This document shows positions 8,114 to 12,962 of a DNA stretch of 12,962 bases, piece after piece. The DNA lies in assembly GCA_018224415.1 (NCBI GenBank), contig JAGTUZ010000330.1:1-12962 (forward strand). Direction: 5' to 3'. Under the pieces are notes generated by a model that searched no databases, had not been told where the DNA came from, and saw nothing but the letters and a program-made list of their open reading frames with translations. Position numbers and translations under genes: made by a program. Position 1 is the stretch's first letter, and the number at the start of each line of letters is the position of its first letter. This DNA is from Bacteroidota bacterium. Lineage in GTDB: Bacteria > Bacteroidota > Ignavibacteria > SZUA-365.

Positions 8114-8129
8114 TGTTGTATCTTGAATG
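8114..8129 (+). promoter_or_regulatory. Putative promoter -7-like element of the S9 peptidase gene
   Basis: This reads TGTTGTATCTTGAATG, 34 bases before the ATG at 8164. It nearly duplicates, in inverted orientation, the element of the divergent S8 gene. TATCTTGA fits the Bacteroidota -7 consensus loosely. A -33 element is not obvious in the upstream GC-rich sequence. Confidence 0.55.
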
Positions 8130-8163
8130 ATTGAAGGTTTCCATTCCCAGTACAGGATGCATC

Positions 8164-10278
8164 ATGAGAAGAATACCATTCCTCACACTTCTGCTCGGTT
8201 GCGTGCTGACAGTCAGCGGCATGGCGCAGGACGGACAGCGTGCGAAGGGCATCCCCGACAACGTGAAATCAGCCCTTGAAGAGAAGGTGCTGCAGCGGTA
8301 CCAGCAGCAGTCCCGTCTCCTCACGGCAGAGGAGTTGCTGAATCTCAAGCGCGTGTACAGTCCGTCGGTCTCGCCTGACGGCAAGTGGGTGCTGTACGGT
8401 GTCACGGTGCCGGACCTTGCGGCCAATCGCAGCAACGCGGATCTGCACCTCGTCTCCATCGACGGAGAGCGCCACCGTCAGTTGACCGCCTCGCCGTCGG
8501 CCGATTACAACGGTGTGTGGTCGCCCGACGGCAAGCACGTCGCGTTTCTGTCCACACGCGGCGGCAGCTCCCAGATCTACACCATCGCGGTCGATGGTGG
8601 CGAAGCACTGAAGGTGTCGGATGTCGAGGGCGGTGTGAGCAACCTGTCATGGTCTCCAGACGGCACGTATTTCGCATTCACATCCGATGTGAAACTCGAT
8701 GAAACGGTTGCCGAGTTATACCCCGAATATGACAAGGCCAACGTCCGCATCTACGACCGCATCCCTGTGCGGCACTGGGACGAGTGGAACGACGAGAAAT
8801 ACATGCACCTGTTCGTGATGCCCGTCGACGGCGGCCAGCCGCGCGACCTCATGGAGGGCGAGCGGTTCGAGACGCCGCTCAAACCCTTCGGCGGGGCGGA
8901 ACAGATCGCTTGGGCGCCCGATGGCAGCGAGATCGCCTACACCTCGAAGAAGGGGCCGGACTTCGCGGAAAGCACCAATTCGGAGGTTTATATCGTGAAT
9001 GTCGCTACTGGCGCGGTTCGCAACATCACCGAGGGCATGCCTGGCTTCGACCGTGATCCGTTGTATTCCCCCGACGGACGGTACATCGCCTTCCATTCGA
9101 TGGCGCGAGCGGGACATGAGGCCGACCGGAATCGGTTGATGCTCTTCGACCGCCAGAGCGGCGCCGTGCGCGAACTCTCCGCCACGCTCGACCAGTGGGT
9201 GGGCGCGACGGTGTGGGCGCCAGACAGCAAGGCGCTGTATTTCACTGCGGAGAACGGAGCGACGGTGCAGGTGTACCGTATCGCGGTCAGCGACGGCAGC
9301 TGGGAAATTCTCACCGGCGGTGTATACAATCACGATGGCGGATTCGACATCACGCCTGACGGAAAGACGCTGGTGTATGGACGGCGCAACTTCAATGCGC
9401 CGACCGAGCTGTTCGCCCAGCAGGCGAAACTGGACGCGCGGCCCGTGCCGCTGACCATGGCAAATGCGGCGGCACTCGCCGGCATCCGTCCGTGCACGAT
9501 CGAAGAACGCTGGGTGACAAGCAGCGATGGAAAGAAGGTCCAGACCTGGGTCGTGTATCCGCCGGACTTCGACCCCGCGAAGAAATACCCGCTGATCACG
9601 TACTGCCAGGGCGGACCGCAGGCAACGGTGAGCCAGTTCTTCAGCTTCGCATGGAACTTCCTTCTTTATGCGTCCGAGGGATACGTCGTTGTGGCCCCGA
9701 ACCGCCGCGGCCTGCCCGGCTTCGGTCAGGACTGGAACGATGCGATCAGCCAGGATTGGGGTGGACTGCCGATGCAGGACATCCTCGCATGCACCGACGA
9801 AATGCTGAAGGAGCCGTTCATCGACACCAAGCAGGTATCCGCAATCGGCGCCAGTGCCGGTGGCTACGCGGTGTTCTGGCTCGCCGGCAACCACCAGGGC
9901 CGCTTCAGCAGCTTTGTCTCGCATTGCGGCGTGTTCAACCTCGAGAGCATGTACGGCGCAACGGAGGAACTCTGGTTCACGAACTGGGAGAATGGTGGTC
10001 CCTACTGGGACGCCGAGGCGCGACTGAAGTACGACACGCACTCGCCGCATCGCTACGCGCAGAACTGGGATACGCCCATTCTCATCATCACCGGAGAATA
10101 CGACTTCCGTGTCCCATATACCCAGAGCCTCGAGGCCTTCACCGTCGCACAGGTGATGGGCATTCCCTCGAAGCTCATCGTATATCCCGAAGAGAACCAC
10201 TGGGTGCTGCATCCGCAGGAACAATTGATCTGGTTCGAGGAATTCTTCGATTTCATCGGGAAACACCGAAAGCCGTAG
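8164..10278 (+). CDS. Exported S9 (prolyl oligopeptidase family) peptidase, dipeptidyl-peptidase 5-like
   Basis: Predicted to cleave dipeptides from the N-terminus of oligopeptides in the periplasm or at the surface. The 704-residue product starts at ATG 8164, with AGGA at 8154-8157 before it; an upstream TTG at 8131 would give an unlikely longer leader. The signal peptide (about 1-21) ends SGMA before Gln; an LLGC at residues 10-13 is too early to trust as a lipobox. Seven PD40-type motifs (VSPDGKW, WSPDGKH, WSPDGTY, WAPDGSE, YSPDGRY, WAPDSKA, ITPDGKT) fit a seven-bladed propeller gating the active site. The alpha/beta hydrolase half (about 470-700) has CQGGPQ, APNRRGLPGFGQDW, nucleophile Ser564 in GASAGG, Asp647 in GEYDFRVP and His679 in ENHW. 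The text around EELWF and GGPYWD resembles Porphyromonas DPP5, recalled from memory rather than aligned. It is transcribed away from the S8 pair and probably uses their products. Confidence 0.9.
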   Translation: MRRIPFLTLLLGCVLTVSGMAQDGQRAKGIPDNVKSALEEKVLQRYQQQSRLLTAEELLNLKRVYSPSVSPDGKWVLYGVTVPDLAANRSNADLHLVSIDGERHRQLTASPSADYNGVWSPDGKHVAFLSTRGGSSQIYTIAVDGGEALKVSDVEGGVSNLSWSPDGTYFAFTSDVKLDETVAELYPEYDKANVRIYDRIPVRHWDEWNDEKYMHLFVMPVDGGQPRDLMEGERFETPLKPFGGAEQIAWAPDGSEIAYTSKKGPDFAESTNSEVYIVNVATGAVRNITEGMPGFDRDPLYSPDGRYIAFHSMARAGHEADRNRLMLFDRQSGAVRELSATLDQWVGATVWAPDSKALYFTAENGATVQVYRIAVSDGSWEILTGGVYNHDGGFDITPDGKTLVYGRRNFNAPTELFAQQAKLDARPVPLTMANAAALAGIRPCTIEERWVTSSDGKKVQTWVVYPPDFDPAKKYPLITYCQGGPQATVSQFFSFAWNFLLYASEGYVVVAPNRRGLPGFGQDWNDAISQDWGGLPMQDILACTDEMLKEPFIDTKQVSAIGASAGGYAVFWLAGNHQGRFSSFVSHCGVFNLESMYGATEELWFTNWENGGPYWDAEARLKYDTHSPHRYAQNWDTPILIITGEYDFRVPYTQSLEAFTVAQVMGIPSKLIVYPEENHWVLHPQEQLIWFEEFFDFIGKHRKP

Positions 10279-10310
10279 TTGAGGAGAGAAGGGAAGAGAG
10301 GAATTGCAAA

Positions 10311-10355
10311 ATGAACAAGCGAGGCGACCCGGATCGGGTCGCCTCGCTTGTTCAT
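10311..10355. terminator. Perfect 21-bp inverted repeat, probable terminator between convergent genes
   Basis: Arms 10311-10331 and 10335-10355 are perfectly complementary around a GAT loop. The hairpin lies between the S9 stop (10278) and the stop of the minus-strand haem gene (10390). On the minus strand it is followed by TTTTGCAATTC, a short U-run; on the plus strand no U-run follows. It therefore fits best as the terminator of the minus-strand cluster, and may also act on plus-strand transcripts. Confidence 0.75.
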
Positions 10356-10389
10356 GCGTACGCGTGAGAAACCGCCTATCCTTCCTTCC

Positions 10390-11076
10390 CTATTTTACCA
10401 GAAGCATGCGACGCACGGCGACGAAATCGCCGGCGGAGAGACGGACGAAATAGGGTCCCGACTCAACGGGCGTGCCCGCGTTGTCACGACCATTCCATGT
10501 CGCCGCGTATGAACCGGCTTCCATCGGTCCGTCGGCAAGCACGCGCACGACGGCACCGATGCTGTTGAACACTTCGAGCCGCACTGTGCCGGCGTCCGCG
10601 ATGCGGAATCGCACGGTGGTGGAGGGGTTGAAAGGATTCGGATAGTTGCTCTCGAGTGCATCATCGTTTGATGCAGCCACGAGAAGTTCCACCGCGGTTG
10701 TGCTGGGGAAATCAGTGGCGTCGCCGGGTCTCGTCACCAAGGCAGGATTGCCTGGCGCGGGCTGGCCGGGAGTCCAGAGACCCTCGGGGTCCTGAAGTTC
10801 CTGTCCGTTGGTGAAGCCGTCGCCGTCGGAATCCAATGACGCAAGCGCCGGGCTCCATTTGACCTGTCCGGCACCACCGGGTTCCGTCAGATGGTTCTGT
10901 CCGACCTCTGCGCCGAAACTGTTGCGCGGACCGCCGCCGGCAGGGTTCACATGGCAGTTGGCACAGGCGTTTTTATTTCCGTTGGGAATCTGTCCCACGC
11001 GGAACGAACGCGCGACGATGAGCGCGGTCGAGCCGGCCAGGAGAAAGAGGACAAGCATGAGGAAACGAGTTTTCAT
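10390..11076 (-). CDS. Monohaem c-type cytochrome-like protein with calcium-loop motif and T9SS sorting domain
   Basis: Small exported protein of 228 residues. The start at 11076 is fixed by a strong SD and by the signal peptide that follows (MKTRFLMLVLFLLAGSTALI); a longer in-frame extension to 11415 overlaps the upstream gene and is not credible. A single haem c motif, CANCH (38-42), is followed by NPAGGGPRNSFG, typical of a family seen in many environmental bacteria without known function. LDSDGDGFTNGQEL (81-94) is a calcium-binding loop of the EF-hand or thrombospondin-3 kind. Residues 143-228 begin SNYPNPFNPST and end RMLLVK, a FlgD-like Ig fold used as a T9SS sorting tail. If haem is attached, this would be a surface or secreted cytochrome. 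It lies 131 bases after the DUF5777-like gene and is probably the last gene of that cluster. Confidence 0.85.
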   Translation of the reverse strand: MKTRFLMLVLFLLAGSTALIVARSFRVGQIPNGNKNACANCHVNPAGGGPRNSFGAEVGQNHLTEPGGAGQVKWSPALASLDSDGDGFTNGQELQDPEGLWTPGQPAPGNPALVTRPGDATDFPSTTAVELLVAASNDDALESNYPNPFNPSTTVRFRIADAGTVRLEVFNSIGAVVRVLADGPMEAGSYAATWNGRDNAGTPVESGPYFVRLSAGDFVAVRRMLLVK

Positions 11077-11080
11077 ATAT

Positions 11081-11086
11081 ACCTCC
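11081..11086 (-). promoter_or_regulatory. Shine-Dalgarno sequence fixing the haem-protein start
   Basis: GGAGGT on the minus strand, four bases before the ATG at 11076. It is the strongest SD in the window and rules out the long upstream in-frame extension as the start. Confidence 0.85.
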
Positions 11087-11138
11087 GATTTGATTGAAGA
11101 CTGGAAAGTGTTTGCTGGCTGCGATGCGAGGGAGCGGC

Positions 11139-11172
11139 TTCGCCGACCTCCAGGGTTCGCCGACCTCCAGGG
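11139..11172. repeat. Perfect 17-bp tandem duplication upstream of the haem-protein gene
   Basis: Two adjacent identical copies, 11139-11155 and 11156-11172, of TTCGCCGACCTCCAGGG (minus strand CCCTGGAGGTCGGCGAA). They lie in the 131-base spacer between the DUF5777-like gene and the haem gene, 63 bases before the latter's ATG. The function is unknown; slippage, a dispersed family repeat or an RNA element are all possible. Confidence 0.95.
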
Positions 11173-11207
11173 ATTGATGTAATTGGCCATTCGTGCGTCG
11201 GATGTTG

Positions 11208-12059
11208 TCAGAACGCAAGCAGGCGCGTGATGTTGAAGCCGATGTGCCAATCGCCGTCGTTGAACGAATCCGCCGCGCCGGCGAGAACCTGCGTCGGATT
11301 CAGCAGGTCGTTGTTGGTGAGGATGATTTTGAAGAAATGTCCGCCGGTTTCGAGTTCGATACCAAACGCCACGGTGTTGTGGCGGGTTCGCCATCCGCTG
11401 ATCGTCGGCGCCCATTCGACAAGAACGTTGAACACATCGGTCACGTAATACTGCGCGTGCAGACCGAGCACGAAGGAATACTGCCGTTCGGGACAGAGGA
11501 TGTGACTGTTTTCGACATACGAGGGCACCAAACCGACGGCGAAGCGATCGTCATACATGGTATTGAGGATCAGCTGTGCGTAATACTGCAGGTTGTCGTT
11601 GTCGCCGGCGTCCCGATCCGGAACGTCTGTGTTCCATGCCGCGCCGGCACGGACAGCCACCAGCAGCGGCAGCAGGTCGCTTCGATGAGCGAGCAGTTGA
11701 TGCTTGATATTCAGATCCAGATTGTCGTGCACATTGCTCCTTCCGAGCGTGACATACCCGTCATTGCTGTATGCGTATCCCAGCGCAAGCCGGATGTTGG
11801 CCGGGCCATCGAATCCCCATAAGGTTTTTGCGCCGTCCGCGATGGTGGGGACGAAGCGGTGGGAAATCTCGAATTCGAAATTGCCCTGCAACATGACCTC
11901 CGCGGTCGGCAGGTTGACCGCATGCGTGGAATGGAAGAGTTGAAGCGGGGGAAGGTGTTCCACGTCACTTCGTTTCCATGAAGATGCACCGCTCTGCGCG
12001 AGGATGGCGGCAGGGAAGGAGAGAGAAAGCATCAGTACGATGACGGAAACGACACGCAT
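11208..12059 (-). CDS. DUF5777-like outer-membrane beta-barrel protein
   Basis: Predicted outer-membrane barrel of 283 residues with a signal peptide (about 1-21, ending AILA before Gln). Features that match the DUF5777 pattern as I know it are NLPTAEVMLQGNFEFEISHRF (split at 50-60 and 61-69), GPANIRLALGY (86-95), LGRSN, and GGHFFKIILTNN (from 239). Alternating hydrophobic strands and a C-terminal Phe fit barrel assembly by the Bam machinery. No substrate is known for this family. GAGGA precedes the ATG. The gene starts 14 bases after the YceI stop, so the two form an operon. DUF5777 beside YceI and cytochrome-like genes is an arrangement I recall from Bacteroidota, suggesting a redox- or lipid-linked envelope function; this is inference. 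Confidence 0.8.
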   Translation of the reverse strand: MRVVSVIVLMLSLSFPAAILAQSGASSWKRSDVEHLPPLQLFHSTHAVNLPTAEVMLQGNFEFEISHRFVPTIADGAKTLWGFDGPANIRLALGYAYSNDGYVTLGRSNVHDNLDLNIKHQLLAHRSDLLPLLVAVRAGAAWNTDVPDRDAGDNDNLQYYAQLILNTMYDDRFAVGLVPSYVENSHILCPERQYSFVLGLHAQYYVTDVFNVLVEWAPTISGWRTRHNTVAFGIELETGGHFFKIILTNNDLLNPTQVLAGAADSFNDGDWHIGFNITRLLAF

Positions 12060-12073
12060 GGGAATCCTCGTAG

Positions 12074-12712
12074 TTACTTGGCTTTTTTCAGGGTGAAGTC
12101 GAGTGCGAGTTCCATATTCTCGTCGATCTTGAGGAACATGAACTGCGGCACTTCGATCTTGTGCTCGGTGAGTTTGACGTCGAAGGTCGTACGGATGCGC
12201 AGCCGGTCGCCACTGCCACTGAAGCTTCCCTTGACCTCCATCGGTCGCTTGACTCCGTGGATGTCCATGGTTCCTCGCACCTTCACGTTGGTCTTCCCAC
12301 TCGAAGATGAGGCCTCGACGATCCTGCCATTGAACTTGGCGTGTGGGTACTTGTCGGTATGCAGGTAGTCCTCGCGCATATGCCTGTTGCGCAGACCGAT
12401 ACCGGTGTCGAGCGTGCGGAGGTCGACCTCGAAATACAGGTCACTGTCCGCCGTCGGGTCATCGCCCTGGTACACCAGGTAGCCGTCAATGTTGTCGGTC
12501 ACTCCCTCGAAATCCTCCACCGGGGCATCGGAAACAAACTTCACCATGTTGTTCGCGGAGCGGTCAACATGGTATTCGGTTTTCTGCGCCTGGAGGGGCG
12601 ATGCAGGCATTGAAACGAATATCGCGAGGAGCAGGAGAAAGGCGATTGCGTCGGCGGACGAACGCCGCCGGGGACGCGTCGCGAGGGCGGTCGGTACTGT
12701 ATGGCGTCGCAT
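12074..12712 (-). CDS. YceI-family periplasmic protein
   Basis: YceI proteins are periplasmic eight-stranded lipocalin-like barrels that bind isoprenoid chains such as polyprenyl quinone-like lipids. The 212-residue product starts at ATG 12712, with AGAAGGAG just upstream; an ATG at 12778 gives an unnatural extension. A long basic n-region (1-23) leads into a hydrophobic core and cleavage near Ala42-Gln43. The mature part begins TEYHVDRSANNMVKFVSDA and has the family's RNRHMREDYLHTDKYPHAKF block, then VRGTMDIHGVKRPMEV and a closing strand MELALDFTLKKAK. It lies 14 bases upstream of the DUF5777-like gene and 87 bases downstream of a cytochrome-like gene. No clear promoter was seen in that 87-base gap, so it may belong to a longer transcript. 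Confidence 0.92.
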   Translation of the reverse strand: MRRHTVPTALATRPRRRSSADAIAFLLLLAIFVSMPASPLQAQKTEYHVDRSANNMVKFVSDAPVEDFEGVTDNIDGYLVYQGDDPTADSDLYFEVDLRTLDTGIGLRNRHMREDYLHTDKYPHAKFNGRIVEASSSSGKTNVKVRGTMDIHGVKRPMEVKGSFSGSGDRLRIRTTFDVKLTEHKIEVPQFMFLKIDENMELALDFTLKKAK

Positions 12713-12799
12713 GGGAACTCCTTCTGATGGGGCCGTATCTCCCGGACCGCAGGTCGAAACAAGTGCAACACGATCCACGGAGAAACGGCGTATTCGGAA

Positions 12800-12962
12800 T
12801 CAGTTATTCGGTGCGCCCGCGTCGATCCACGCCGCGATGGAATCTATGACAGCGCCATCGATTGGACCGGTCGGAGGCATGGCAGGCGTGAGATTCCGCC
12901 GCAGCACTCCGATCAACACGCTGCGGGCACTCGAGCCCGCTTCGACACGCTGCTGTGAAGGA
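12800..12962 (-). CDS. C-terminus of a Planctomycete-type cytochrome c-like protein (partial, 5' end beyond window)
   Basis: An open frame enters from the right edge and ends at TGA 12802-12800, giving the last 54 residues. The order of elements is SSARSVLIGVLRR, then LTPAMPPTGPID, then IDSIAAWIDAGAPNN. The pattern of a serine-rich turn, MPP, and a helix ending in WIDAGA is typical of the C-terminal half of Planctomycete-type cytochrome c (PSCyt1-like) domains, where the Met of MPP is usually the distal haem ligand. The CxxCH motif would lie outside the window, so haem binding cannot be confirmed here. Its position upstream of yceI and the DUF5777-like gene supports one redox cluster. Confidence 0.7.
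   Translation of the reverse strand, partial: PSQQRVEAGSSARSVLIGVLRRNLTPAMPPTGPIDGAVIDSIAAWIDAGAPNN

Noticed and set aside
8164..8202. Lipoprotein signal in the S9 peptidase (LLGC at residues 10-13)
   Set aside because: The cysteine comes too early for a normal signal peptide and the hydrophobic stretch continues past it; cleavage after SGMA near residue 21 fits better.
8716..10266. 516-codon open frame on the minus strand inside the S9 gene
   Set aside because: It is antisense to a clear peptidase with an intact catalytic triad and seven PD40 motifs. Long antisense frames are expected in GC-rich coding DNA, and its translation shows no recognisable domain or signal peptide.
11077..11415. 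In-frame N-terminal extension of the haem protein up to 11415
   Set aside because: It runs through the 17-bp repeat and into the DUF5777-like gene, while ATG 11076 has a strong SD and begins a signal peptide.
1..12962. tRNA, rRNA, insertion sequence, integrase or phage genes
   Set aside because: None seen by reading either strand; small non-coding RNAs in the short gaps cannot be excluded without a covariance search.

Overview
This 12,962-base window is GC-rich and densely coded. It most likely comes from a Bacteroidota/Chlorobiota-type (FCB group) bacterium, perhaps near Ignavibacteria or Kapabacteria; the lineage is an inference. The main clue is that three exported proteins end in type IX secretion (T9SS) sorting domains, one with the YPNPFNPST signature common in that group. 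Promoter elements of the form TATMTTGA also resemble the Bacteroidota -7 box (TAnnTTTG).

Layout, left to right. (1) 1-765, minus: a secreted TonB-C-domain protein with a long coiled coil, cut by the window edge. (2) 1034-4830, minus: a two-gene unit, a T9SS-sorted subtilisin-family (S8) protease with an Asp-box propeller, followed by lgt with an ATGA start/stop overlap. (3) 4958-7954, minus: a second, paralogous S8/Asp-box/T9SS protease with its own hairpin terminator at 4910-4934. (4) 8164-10278, plus: an exported S9 prolyl-oligopeptidase-family enzyme resembling dipeptidyl-peptidase 5, divergent from the second S8 gene. The shared control region holds a perfect 35-bp tandem duplication with CACGTG at both unit boundaries. 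(5) 10311-10355: a 21-bp-arm hairpin between convergent genes. (6) 10390-12962, minus: a probable envelope redox cluster. In transcription order it has the end of a Planctomycete-type cytochrome-like protein, a YceI-family protein, a DUF5777-like beta-barrel, and a small monohaem (CxxCH) protein with a calcium-loop motif and a T9SS tail.

Nearly everything encoded here is exported. The three peptidases form an extracellular protein-degradation island: two surface or secreted endoproteases would produce peptides and the S9 enzyme would trim them. Lgt serves lipoprotein maturation generally. The right-hand cluster combines haem, isoprenoid-binding-type (YceI) and outer-membrane barrel proteins, which suggests periplasmic or surface electron transfer; this function is inferred.

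No RNA genes, insertion sequences, CRISPR arrays or phage genes were seen. The strongest leads are the surface-sorted haem protein in the YceI/DUF5777 cluster and the repeat-bearing divergent protease promoter. Neither is proof of a new system.
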